From: Microcoleus vaginatus WJT46-NPBG5
GTDB lineage: Bacteria > Cyanobacteriota > Cyanobacteriia > Cyanobacteriales > Oscillatoriaceae
NCBI GenBank assembly: GCA_019359355.1
Contig: JAHHHM010000001.1
Location: 372,001 to 436,000, forward strand
Direction of reading: 5' to 3'
DNA: 64,000 bases
The notes below the pieces were generated by a model that saw only the letters and a program-made list of their open reading frames with translations, did no database searches and was not told the origin of the DNA. Positions 1 through 7,931 of the stretch are shown here, in pieces. The number at the start of each line of letters is the position of its first letter. The stretch's first letter is position 1. The translations under genes and the position numbers were made by a program.

Positions 1-2253
1 CTTCTAGATCAAGATGCAGATTTTAATAAGTATCTTGACTGGCTAGAAGCTGAAGTTAAGCAAAGAGAAATTGATAAAATGTATGTTCCTTTAGCCTGTA
101 CTAAAGATGAGTTTGATCCAATTACTCAAGAAAAAATAGGAACTAGCAACTATAATTGCGATGATGGTGGAATTGAGAGTTATATAGACCGTTGGTTAGA
201 TGACCCATCTAAAGAGCATATTTCAATCCTGGGTGAGTTCGGTACTGGTAAAACTTGGCTGACTTTGCACTATGCTTGGACAGCTTTGCAAAAATATCGA
301 GCTGCCAAGGAACAAGGAATTGAACGACCTCGGATACCACTTGTTATCCCCTTACGCGATTACGCTAAAGCTGTTAGTGCCGAATCCTTGTTCTCGGAAT
401 TCTTCTTTCATAAACATGAAATACCGTTACCTGGCTACTCAGCCTTTGAACAATTAAATCGAATGGGTAAGCTACTGCTCATCTTTGATGGTTTTGATGA
501 GATGGCAGAGAGAGTAGATAGCCAAAAAATGATCAATAATTTCTGGGAATTAGCTAGAGTTGTTGTCCCTGGATCAAAAGCAATTCTAACTTGTCGCACT
601 GAACATTTTCCCGAAGCTAAGGAAGGTCGTGCTTTACTAAATGCTGAGCTAAAAGCTTCAATCTCAGCTTTAACTGGAGAACCTCCTCAGTTTGAGGTTG
701 TCGAGTTAGAGAAATTTAGTGATGACCAAATTCGTCAAGTATTATCTTTTAAGACAACAGAATCTACAGTAGAAAAGATTATGGGAAATCCTCAACTTCT
801 CGACTTAGCTCGTCGCCCAGTAATGACAGAGCTAATTTTGGCAGCATTGCCCGAAATTGAGGCAGGAAAACCAATTGATATGTCTCGCATCTATCTTTAT
901 GCAGTGAAAGAAAAGATGAAGCGAGATATTAAAGCCGAGCGCACTTTCACTTCTCTAGCTGATAAACTCTACTTTTTATGCGAGTTATCATGGGAGATGC
1001 TCTCGACTGATCAGATGAGTCTTAATTACAGAGTTTTTCCTGAGCGGTTGCGTCGTTTGTTTGGAGAAGTTGTTCAAGAGCAAAAAAATCTTGATCACTG
1101 GCATTACGATATGATGGGTCAAACAATGCTTATCCGTAATGCAGATGGTGATTATAGACCAGCTCACCGCTCATTATTAGAATTTTTTGTAGCTTATAAG
1201 TTTGCTGCTGAACTAGGAATATTAGCTCCTGACTTTATAGACATCGCTAGGGAGCAATCTCATGTAGACAGAGATATACGGTCTACCTATTCCTGGTCAA
1301 CATATTTCCGTCGTCACTGTGATAGTAGTGGCAATTTAAGCCTTATACCGACTTTGGAAGAGTTTATTCCAGAACAACTGAGTATACTTGCTGAAACAGT
1401 CGGTAAGGAGGCTTTTATGGGTACCGGATCTCCTGGCTCTGGAATAAAACTTAGAAGAAGTGCTATTTTAGAACTAATGCTAAATATGATATCTTCTGAT
1501 ACTACTAAAGTCAGTGAGCGTCTAATCTCTCTTATTAAACAAACTTGTGAAAAGTCTTCAACAGATATAGGTGCAACTGGTGGAAATATAGCAAGTATTT
1601 TGGTTCGTTATCAGCCTGAAGCCTTGAAAAATCAAGATCTTACTGACGTTGATTTAAGATCTGCTAATTTTGGCGAAGCTGATCTAACAAATTGTATTTT
1701 AGATTATGCTGATTTAAGAAATTCTGTCTTTCATGAATCTGTTGAATTACTAAATGCCTCGATGCGTTATGCAAATTTTAAGGGCGCAATATTAGGACGT
1801 TATGTTAATATAAAAACTGTGAGGATTACTATTTCTGAAAATATTGAAATTCAACTTTATCATCCAAATCTTCATCATATATATAATGATGATCCAAAAT
1901 TCAATATGTTACGAATGTTACGCTCTGAATTTCAGGATGATGAAATAATAGTTGCGTTGTTCGTTGATGGAAATTTTAGATGGAAAGAAAAAATTAAATC
2001 CTATTCACTCTTGAGATGTAATGCAGATGACCAGATTGTTCAACTATTAACGATTGAAGGAAAATTTATTAGTCTTGATACAAATACAGGGTTGCCTTTA
2101 GAGAGTCAAAACTTGCTTTGTAACTGGAAAAATGTAGATTTAATGGGAGCAGAAGGAATAGATGAACCATATATGTATATATTAAGTGTATTAGGGGCTG
2201 TTAATCTACCAAATATTTCTTATGAGCCATCTCTTTTTGAATATTTTGGATAA
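1..2253 (+). CDS. NACHT-family STAND NTPase with pentapeptide repeats, 5' end outside the window
   Basis: The frame is open from base 1 and the first ATG is at 79, so the true start is probably upstream. Counting from that ATG, a Walker A motif (GEFGTGKT, about residues 52-59) and a Walker B motif followed by an acidic patch (LLLIFDGFDE, 132-141) define a NACHT-type P-loop NTPase. A helical region follows, then pentapeptide-like repeats of the A(D/N)Lxx type at about residues 520-570, and a C-terminal part I do not recognise. Cyanobacterial NACHT proteins are signal-transduction ATPases with numerous domains, and several relatives are anti-phage sensors; a defence role here is inference only. 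The gene looks more AT-rich than most of the window, which fits an accessory gene. No trans-membrane segment is visible. Confidence 0.85.
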   Translation, partial: LLDQDADFNKYLDWLEAEVKQREIDKMYVPLACTKDEFDPITQEKIGTSNYNCDDGGIESYIDRWLDDPSKEHISILGEFGTGKTWLTLHYAWTALQKYRAAKEQGIERPRIPLVIPLRDYAKAVSAESLFSEFFFHKHEIPLPGYSAFEQLNRMGKLLLIFDGFDEMAERVDSQKMINNFWELARVVVPGSKAILTCRTEHFPEAKEGRALLNAELKASISALTGEPPQFEVVELEKFSDDQIRQVLSFKTTESTVEKIMGNPQLLDLARRPVMTELILAALPEIEAGKPIDMSRIYLYAVKEKMKRDIKAERTFTSLADKLYFLCELSWEMLSTDQMSLNYRVFPERLRRLFGEVVQEQKNLDHWHYDMMGQTMLIRNADGDYRPAHRSLLEFFVAYKFAAELGILAPDFIDIAREQSHVDRDIRSTYSWSTYFRRHCDSSGNLSLIPTLEEFIPEQLSILAETVGKEAFMGTGSPGSGIKLRRSAILELMLNMISSDTTKVSERLISLIKQTCEKSSTDIGATGGNIASILVRYQPEALKNQDLTDVDLRSANFGEADLTNCILDYADLRNSVFHESVELLNASMRYANFKGAILGRYVNIKTVRITISENIEIQLYHPNLHHIYNDDPKFNMLRMLRSEFQDDEIIVALFVDGNFRWKEKIKSYSLLRCNADDQIVQLLTIEGKFISLDTNTGLPLESQNLLCNWKNVDLMGAEGIDEPYMYILSVLGAVNLPNISYEPSLFEYFG

Positions 2254-2264
2254 CTAAACATTGA

Positions 2265-2540
2265 TTAAAAACTTGGGGTTGATCGAGCTAGAAGGCTTAA
2301 GGTGAATATTGTATTTGTTAGGGAGTGGTTCGCAAGATTTCGTTCCTTTCTTCCATTACGCATCTGGTGAACAGTCGGAACGCTCAAACCTGTTTCAGAG
2401 GCTAGCCGCTGTAAAAAGTCAACCCTAGATCTGTAGTCATAGGGGCGAATTCTCCATTCACGCTGCGACCTAGTGCCGACCCGGTGATAAAGTTCCATAA
2501 ACTTGCTGCTTGAGAGTTGGGTGTATCTCATTTCTGTCAA
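2265..2540 (-). CDS. small hypothetical protein, possible DNA-binding
   Basis: A 91-residue reading frame convergent with the NACHT gene, with only 11 bases between the stops. It is basic and has a central stretch (FLQRLASETGLSVPTV, followed by RNGRKERN) that looks like a short helix-turn-helix or XRE-like recognition region. The tail after about residue 70 is less convincing. There is no signal peptide or membrane segment. I do not recognise the family with certainty; the N-terminal half (Tyr/Arg-rich, then the helix pair) resembles short conserved cyanobacterial hypothetical proteins. It could also be a decayed remnant. Two ATG codons lie at the start (MTEM), and the first is used here. Confidence 0.5.
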   Translation of the reverse strand: MTEMRYTQLSSSKFMELYHRVGTRSQREWRIRPYDYRSRVDFLQRLASETGLSVPTVHQMRNGRKERNLANHSLTNTIFTLSLLARSTPSF

Positions 2541-2680
2541 TTTGTAGTGTCGGCAAGATGCCGGTTGGCTGTCATTTCAGGGAGCAAGGTGCTCCCACTA
2601 CTAATATTTTTGTCAATGATGGGATGCACTCATGCAAACGCCCCTACTGCTTGGAATCAACAGCCATTGACCCGACAAAT

Positions 2681-3379
2681 TTAATCAGTATGCAAGATGG
2701 GTTGTTCCGTGGCTTTGAGAAAATAGGTATTATTTTCCCCATCAACTAATTTAACAACAACATCTACTAAAGCTCCCAACTCCCAGCTAGGGGCATTTGT
2801 GGCACTATTTTCTATCTGATTCCCTGCTGGTTGTTGGGCTTCACCGTCTAAAGTTGTTGTCCACATTTGGCCATCATTTTTTACCAGCCACAACCGCTCT
2901 AGTTTCAGTGAAACGGGAAATGCTTGTTGATCCTTTGCAACCACGCGAACTACAGTATTTGTTGGGTTGCCATCAATCATCGTGCTGGGCATAGCATCGC
3001 GCCAGAGATAAGTTTCTAAACGGTATTGCCGGCCCTTTATTTCAACCGTTTCTTGGGCAGATGATAAAGTGTTCGCATCGGGAAGTGCGGCGATTTCACC
3101 GAGTTGTGAACTCTGATTTTGCAATCTTCGCAATTCTTGAGCTGCTAGGGGGCCGCGCACGGGGCCACAGTAGTACATTTTTAAGACAATATCATAAGCC
3201 CAGTGCTCTGGCGCTACATCGACAAATGGCATGGGTAAAGTGCGAATTTGATCGCCGGCGCAAGCTTGCAAAACTTGCTCTCTATTTGGTTGCGTTTGAG
3301 CATGAGCCGGTGTGTGCGACAAGATGGCTAACCCAAGGGGAACCACAAAGGCAAGGGTGAGAAGGAAAGTTGGTTTCAT
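2681..3379 (-). CDS. secreted hypothetical protein with SLH-like segment
   Basis: The start chosen is the ATG at 3379, because it is followed directly by a good signal peptide: Lys-Pro, a hydrophobic core of about 16 residues, then an AHA-Q cleavage site near residue 28. A TTG 18 bases upstream would lengthen the frame but weakens the signal. The mature part begins with a segment (PFVDVAPEHWAYD) like the opening of an S-layer-homology repeat, with two Cys residues bracketing it. The C-terminal half has beta-rich character and no enzyme motif that I can see. Likely exported to the periplasm or outer envelope. Function unknown. It stands alone between two unrelated genes. Confidence 0.75.
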   Translation of the reverse strand: MKPTFLLTLAFVVPLGLAILSHTPAHAQTQPNREQVLQACAGDQIRTLPMPFVDVAPEHWAYDIVLKMYYCGPVRGPLAAQELRRLQNQSSQLGEIAALPDANTLSSAQETVEIKGRQYRLETYLWRDAMPSTMIDGNPTNTVVRVVAKDQQAFPVSLKLERLWLVKNDGQMWTTTLDGEAQQPAGNQIENSATNAPSWELGALVDVVVKLVDGENNTYFLKATEQPILHTD

Positions 3380-3455
3380 AAATACAGCTCTTGACAAATA
3401 TTATTGCATTTGTCTCAAATTTTTCCGATACAGTTCCATGATAGAAGGTTTAGTT

Positions 3456-4499
3456 TTAATCGTGGATTAGATGGCACTGCCTGCCGGCGATGATTGAGGC
3501 GGGTTGTTTGCAACTTTCTAAATAGACTTTAACAGAGCCGGCTATAACTTTTGCCAAGATCGGAGGAACGGCATTACCGATTTGGTTGCACTGACTTTCT
3601 TCAGAACCTTTGAATTCAAACCAATCTGGAAAACTTTGTAAACGCGCACCTTCACGTACAGTTAATCTTCTTCTGCGCCCATCGGGTAAACGCAAACGCA
3701 GCATATCGCCGGTTGGAGCACTAAGATTACGACAGGTTACGGTTCTAGAGGGAATGTTTAGGTGTAAATCTCTAGGTGTAATACACTTGGATGCTTTCTC
3801 GTATTTACTGATATATTCATCCATACTTGCAGTAAGAAATTTTGAATTAGAAGGTGCGAGAAAAGCCAGTTCTCTTAACGCTTCGCCGGCAGTGTAGGGC
3901 GAATGAAAATGAGTCTTTCTTGGCCATACCCAACCGCCTTTATGGGCAACGCAAAAAAGCCGCTCTCTTCGTTGAGGAACGCCATAATGGGCGGCGTTTA
4001 GAATTTTCCATTCAACAATATAATTCAAATTTCCAAGAGCCAAGACAATTTCTTTAAAATAAGTCTTGTTGCGAAAAAGCATTCCCCGCACATTTTCAAA
4101 TATAGCAATTTGTGGCCGGCAGCGGTCAACCGCATCAATAAAAATCGGGAATCCATCGCGGCTATCTTTAAGCCCTTTTTGATGTCCGCTAACACTAAAA
4201 GGCTGGCAGGGAGGGCCACCTATTATGACATCTGCTTTCGTTACTAAATCTGTATTTAGGGTGAGGATAACCTGATTACATAAACCGCTAAGGTTGTGCC
4301 GGTAAGTGGCGCAGGCATCCGCCAGCATTTCATAACCGGCTGTTTGAAAACCGGCTGCTTCAAAACCTAAAGCCATCCCACCGCAGCCGGCAAACAAGTC
4401 AATCACTAAAAAATTGTTTTCTAGCTTTTGAGAAACTTGAAGTTCTTGGTTAATAAAATCAAGGTAAGCAGGTTTTATGCTAGAAATATCAGTTTTCAT
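3456..4499 (-). CDS. DNA (cytosine-5-)-methyltransferase, solitary
   Basis: It transfers a methyl group from S-adenosylmethionine to C5 of cytosine in DNA. The conserved motifs are present in order: motif I (DLFAGCGG, about residues 34-41), motif IV with the catalytic Cys (GGPPCQPFS, Cys98), motif VI (ENVRG, 135-139), motif VIII (QRRERLF, 176-182), a target-recognition stretch about 215-270, and motifs IX/X at the C-terminus (REGARLQSFPDWF and QIGNAVPP). The length of 347 is normal and no key residue is missing. No restriction endonuclease or specificity gene lies beside it, so it looks like an orphan methyltransferase as in many cyanobacteria. Its target sequence cannot be read from the protein. 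Confidence 0.95.
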   Translation of the reverse strand: MKTDISSIKPAYLDFINQELQVSQKLENNFLVIDLFAGCGGMALGFEAAGFQTAGYEMLADACATYRHNLSGLCNQVILTLNTDLVTKADVIIGGPPCQPFSVSGHQKGLKDSRDGFPIFIDAVDRCRPQIAIFENVRGMLFRNKTYFKEIVLALGNLNYIVEWKILNAAHYGVPQRRERLFCVAHKGGWVWPRKTHFHSPYTAGEALRELAFLAPSNSKFLTASMDEYISKYEKASKCITPRDLHLNIPSRTVTCRNLSAPTGDMLRLRLPDGRRRRLTVREGARLQSFPDWFEFKGSEESQCNQIGNAVPPILAKVIAGSVKVYLESCKQPASIIAGRQCHLIHD

Positions 4500-4582
4500 T
4501 GACGCGCAAGCAATTCCATAAATACCTTGATTCCAATCCCCAAGATAGTTTTATTTTCTGAATTAAACCATTTTAAAAACTT

Positions 4583-6073
4583 TTACCACGGTTGTTTATC
4601 AGGTGTCAATCCAGAAAATAAACTTTCCCATTCTTCAGAATTCTGATCATTTTGGCTTTCTTTCACCTCAAATGTGACATTACATGCCTTAGATTCCTCA
4701 AGCGCTTCTACGCATAATTGAGCAATATCTTCCCGGCTAACTTTACCCCGAATATTATCGCCTTGCTCGAATATCAAGGCTTTACCACCGGCTTCCTCAG
4801 TCAGCGCACAAGGTCGGATAATTGTGTAAGGAATTCCACTAAAGCGAATACTATCTTCGCCGCGCAACTTCCAAGTTAAAATTCCTCCCAATTGGTCATT
4901 CATTCTAACAGCCGGCGGTTCTTCTTCTAAATTAAGTCCGGGACGTCCGGGACGAGTGACGCCGGCAGAACTAATGTGAATAAATTTTGGAAACTTCTCA
5001 GCGCCATAAGCTTTGATAGATTCCACTTGCAACTGAAAAATTCCCGCTTCAAATTTCGGGTTAAGTTCCCCATCGTATTCAAACTTGCTCAGCATTAACT
5101 GAAATGAGCTGATATGACTGGTGTCAATCGGTTCACCATCTTTCACCGTTTTCGCACGAAAAACTGGAATGAGCGCATCAAATGGAATACGGACAGTTAT
5201 CCAAATGTTGTAAACCGTATCAAAGGAATAACTGTAACCAATGCCATCCCATTTAACTTCACTGCGAATGATAAATTTGTACCGTTTGCCGTCACCTTTG
5301 ACGCGTAAATCGATGCCGGCATACCCAGCCAAATTCAAAGGAGGATCAAAGTTTTTAGTGCGAACAGAGGCAAAACCACCAGAATTTGCAGTGGAAACAT
5401 TACCGGAGAAAAAAGCGGTATTATCTACCAATCGAATCGAACTTTCGCTCACCCCACCCATGACAATATCATCGAGCGCACCCCAAGTTTCTTTAATATC
5501 TTGGGAGGGTTTGCTAAAGTCAAAAATCATTTTTTCATCACCGGCACCTCTGAAGTGAGTGCGCGTTGCCCGCACAAGATTCTCAATGCCTTGATATTCC
5601 ACAACTTCCGGCACATCCACAACTTCCGGCATATAAAATTTGATGCCTTGATAGTATTTTTCCCGCGTTGGAGTGTCGCCTTCTTTCGGTTGCACACGAG
5701 TGCCGGTGCAGCACACCACGGCTTTCACTTCGCTGAAGAGTGCCGGCGTCAAGGTTTCAGGAATCGTGATATCTCCCTCTACTAACTCAACTTGGTTACC
5801 CAGAATTTCCTTCGCTCTTTTCGCCTCTCTCACCAGCGCTCGCACGTTGTAACCCCGTTCTTGGAGTTTTCGCACAACTCGTTTACCAACGCCGCCGGTG
5901 GCACCGGCAACCAAAATCACGCCCTGTTTGCGATCACTTGCGTTGGCTTTTTTACCCATCCCGATCAACGTTTGCAACCAGCTAATGCTACCCACGAAAG
6001 GTATCACCCCGAAATAAGCCAGAGTTCGCGCAAACCTGCCGGCATTCCATTTGGAGGTAGTTTTTTCACCCAT
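4583..6073 (-). CDS. atypical SDR protein split by a CIA30 domain (HCF173-like)
   Basis: An NAD(P)-binding Rossmann domain starts near residue 52 with the glycine motif GATGGVGKRV (57-66). At about residues 180-355 it is interrupted by a CIA30/NDUFAF1-type domain (FDFSKPSQDIKETW and WGALDDIVMGGVS-type signature). The Rossmann fold then resumes (FIHISSAGVTRPGRPG, about 363 on). This split architecture is the one known from plant HCF173, which is of cyanobacterial ancestry and acts in psbA mRNA translation or photosystem II biogenesis; a related role here is inference. The N-terminal 50 residues contain a short hydrophobic stretch (FGVIPFVGSISWLQTLIG) that may contact the membrane. The SDR catalytic YxxxK is not obvious, fitting a non-enzymatic scaffold. 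Confidence 0.85.
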   Translation of the reverse strand: MGEKTTSKWNAGRFARTLAYFGVIPFVGSISWLQTLIGMGKKANASDRKQGVILVAGATGGVGKRVVRKLQERGYNVRALVREAKRAKEILGNQVELVEGDITIPETLTPALFSEVKAVVCCTGTRVQPKEGDTPTREKYYQGIKFYMPEVVDVPEVVEYQGIENLVRATRTHFRGAGDEKMIFDFSKPSQDIKETWGALDDIVMGGVSESSIRLVDNTAFFSGNVSTANSGGFASVRTKNFDPPLNLAGYAGIDLRVKGDGKRYKFIIRSEVKWDGIGYSYSFDTVYNIWITVRIPFDALIPVFRAKTVKDGEPIDTSHISSFQLMLSKFEYDGELNPKFEAGIFQLQVESIKAYGAEKFPKFIHISSAGVTRPGRPGLNLEEEPPAVRMNDQLGGILTWKLRGEDSIRFSGIPYTIIRPCALTEEAGGKALIFEQGDNIRGKVSREDIAQLCVEALEESKACNVTFEVKESQNDQNSEEWESLFSGLTPDKQPW

Positions 6074-6234
6074 AACCTTTGCCCTACCCTCTTCTGATGT
6101 CTACTTAGCAATATAGTGCAGGTATCTGTTATGCGGGGGTGGGTGCTTGGTTTGAGCGTCAGTTTAAGATAAATAAAAGCTTACAGAGAAAGCCTTTACA
6201 ATTGTACAAAAAATGCAACTGTAAAACAAAATTG

Positions 6235-6259
6235 TAGGGTACGTGACTCACGCACCCTA
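6235..6259. repeat. dispersed palindromic repeat, copy 1; possible alr terminator
   Basis: A 25-base near-palindrome with arms TAGGGT(A/G)CGTGA and TCACGCACCCTA. It lies 8 bases beyond the alr stop. Read on the minus strand it forms a stem followed by ACAATTTTGTTTT, so it may end alr transcription. A second copy lies after glgB at 50106-50130. Confidence 0.7.
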
Positions 6260-6266
6260 GGACTTG

Positions 6267-7463
6267 TCAAGATTGGGCAGTTGATTGTTCTGGGACTTCA
6301 AACGGCTGTCCCACCGGCACACGGGGAAGCCGGTGTTTGAAACTGCACAGAATCTCCCAAGAAATTGTCCCCAACATTGCCGCCCAATCATCCACGCATA
6401 TCTCGTGAACACCCTCAGATCCCAGCAGCGTCACCACCTCGCCGGCTTGCAGATCAGGAATCGCACTTACATCCAGCATCAACTGATCCATCGTAATTGC
6501 CCCGATTTGCGGCACCCGTTGCCCTCGCACCAAAACATTGATTTTATTAGAAAGATTACGCGGCACCCCGTCTGCATAGCCAATGCCCACAACCGCAAGA
6601 CGCATCGGATCACCGGCAACAAATTGATAGCCATAACTCACGCCGGTTCCCGCTTCAATTGTCTTCACTTGCGTCACCCGCGCCTTCACCTGCAAAACCG
6701 GCTTCAATTCAACCACCTGCCGCAAATGCTCAGCCGGATAAACCCCGTAAATTGCCAAGCCCACGCGCACCATGTCATAGTGCAAAGCAGGATCAGTTAA
6801 CGTTGCCGCCGAATTTGCCAAATGCAGCTTGGGCAACTGAATGCCGGCATTTTGAAGTTCCGCAAGTGCCTGTTGAAACCGGCTGTGCTGCTGCAGCATC
6901 ACCGTTGGATCAAGACTATCAGCCGTGGCAAAATGGGAATAAATGCTGGCAATCTTCAGATTTGGGCAGCGAGACACCAACTGGACAAACTCAACTGCCT
7001 GCTGCCAAGGTGCTCCCAGGCGTGACATCCCTGTATCCAGCTTTAAATGCACCGGCAGCGATCGTTCACTGGCACTTAATGTCTCAGAAAATACCAGCGC
7101 TTGCTTCGGGGTGCATAAAGTCGGTTGCAAACGCCAGCGCACCAGCGCCCGAATTTGCTCAGGTGTATTGGTTGCCCCCAAAACCAACACCGGCGCTTGT
7201 ATTCCGTTCTCACGTAGCTCAATTCCCTCCGGGATCGTAGCCACCCCCAGCCAACGCGCACCGGCAGCCAATGCCGTCTGCGCCACAACCACCGCCCCAT
7301 GCCCGTAAGCATCTGCCTTCACCACCGCCATCAAATTTGTTTGGGGAGACAAAAATCGACATAGCTGTTGGACATTGTGCGCCAGCGCCGGCAAGTCAAT
7401 TTCTACCCACGCCCGATCACAACGCATCGACGCAAGACTTGGAGTTTTATCCCAGCTCAGCAT
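6267..7463 (-). CDS. alr: alanine racemase
   Basis: A PLP-dependent enzyme that interconverts L- and D-alanine for peptidoglycan synthesis in the cytoplasm. The PLP-binding lysine motif AVVKADAYGHGA lies at about residues 46-57 (Lys49). Further family blocks are LDTGMSRLG, SNSAAT-like (ANSAATL), VRVGLAIYG, the second catalytic Tyr in GVSYGYQ, IGYADGVPR and the ITMDQLMLD segment. The length of 398 is typical. The ATG at 7463 gives a 12-residue leader before the conserved start of the barrel; the ATG at 7427 (MRCDRAWVEIDL) is a possible alternative. It stands alone; a palindromic repeat follows the stop and may terminate it. Confidence 0.97.
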   Translation of the reverse strand: MLSWDKTPSLASMRCDRAWVEIDLPALAHNVQQLCRFLSPQTNLMAVVKADAYGHGAVVVAQTALAAGARWLGVATIPEGIELRENGIQAPVLVLGATNTPEQIRALVRWRLQPTLCTPKQALVFSETLSASERSLPVHLKLDTGMSRLGAPWQQAVEFVQLVSRCPNLKIASIYSHFATADSLDPTVMLQQHSRFQQALAELQNAGIQLPKLHLANSAATLTDPALHYDMVRVGLAIYGVYPAEHLRQVVELKPVLQVKARVTQVKTIEAGTGVSYGYQFVAGDPMRLAVVGIGYADGVPRNLSNKINVLVRGQRVPQIGAITMDQLMLDVSAIPDLQAGEVVTLLGSEGVHEICVDDWAAMLGTISWEILCSFKHRLPRVPVGQPFEVPEQSTAQS

Positions 7464-7931
7464 TTCAACTCACTCCTGGTTTCACACACCACTATGAACT
7501 ATAGACCTACCCATTCCTCCGGATAGCTATAGTTTTGGATAACCTATCAAAAAAGAGCAGTTCCTTCCACTGCCGGAGGAAGGGGAGAATAGAAGAGGAG
7601 GAAAAGAGGAGAGGGCATTCTTCGCATAACACCCCCACTGGGGCAGGAAGCGTTGAGAGATTTTCTGAATTCTTCCTTTTTAATTCTTCTTTTGGGGCTA
7701 AAGGTTAAGTTATACCAATCCTCCCAGCAAGTGTGAGGAATAAGCAGTTAAAACAAATGGCTCAGGGCACAGCAGAGAATGCCACACAATGATGAAAGTG
7801 ATTTTACTCAAAAGGCTTGTAGAAATAGCTGGGTTAAACCGTTGTGTTGTCGGGGCAATATACACCTGTATGCGTTTACCAATGATTATCCAGCCTTCAG
7901 TAGGTAGCAGCATCACAGGGAGAGTGACAAT
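7464..7931. other. intergenic region between divergent alr and first cyclase gene
   Basis: This 468-base stretch lies between two divergent genes and must hold both promoters. It has a purine-rich tract (about 7573-7618, mostly GGAG/GAAG) and a TATACCAATC word at 7711 that recurs at 42217 and, with one change, at 60687. A 68-codon frame on the minus strand here has no recognisable features and is not called. A good ribosome-binding site, AGGGAGAG (7917-7924), sits 7 bases before the cyclase ATG at 7932. Confidence 0.5.

Noticed and set aside
2510-2749. 79-codon plus-strand frame between the small protein and the secreted protein
   Set aside because: Overlaps both minus-strand genes and shows no recognisable protein features.
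6285-7504. Several long frames opposite alr
   Set aside because: Antisense shadows of a well-conserved alanine racemase; composition is Pro/His/Arg-rich and shows no motif.
7710-7916. 68-codon minus-strand frame in the alr-cyclase spacer
   Set aside because: No ribosome-binding site, no domain and an odd composition; it also covers the expected promoter of cyclase 1.
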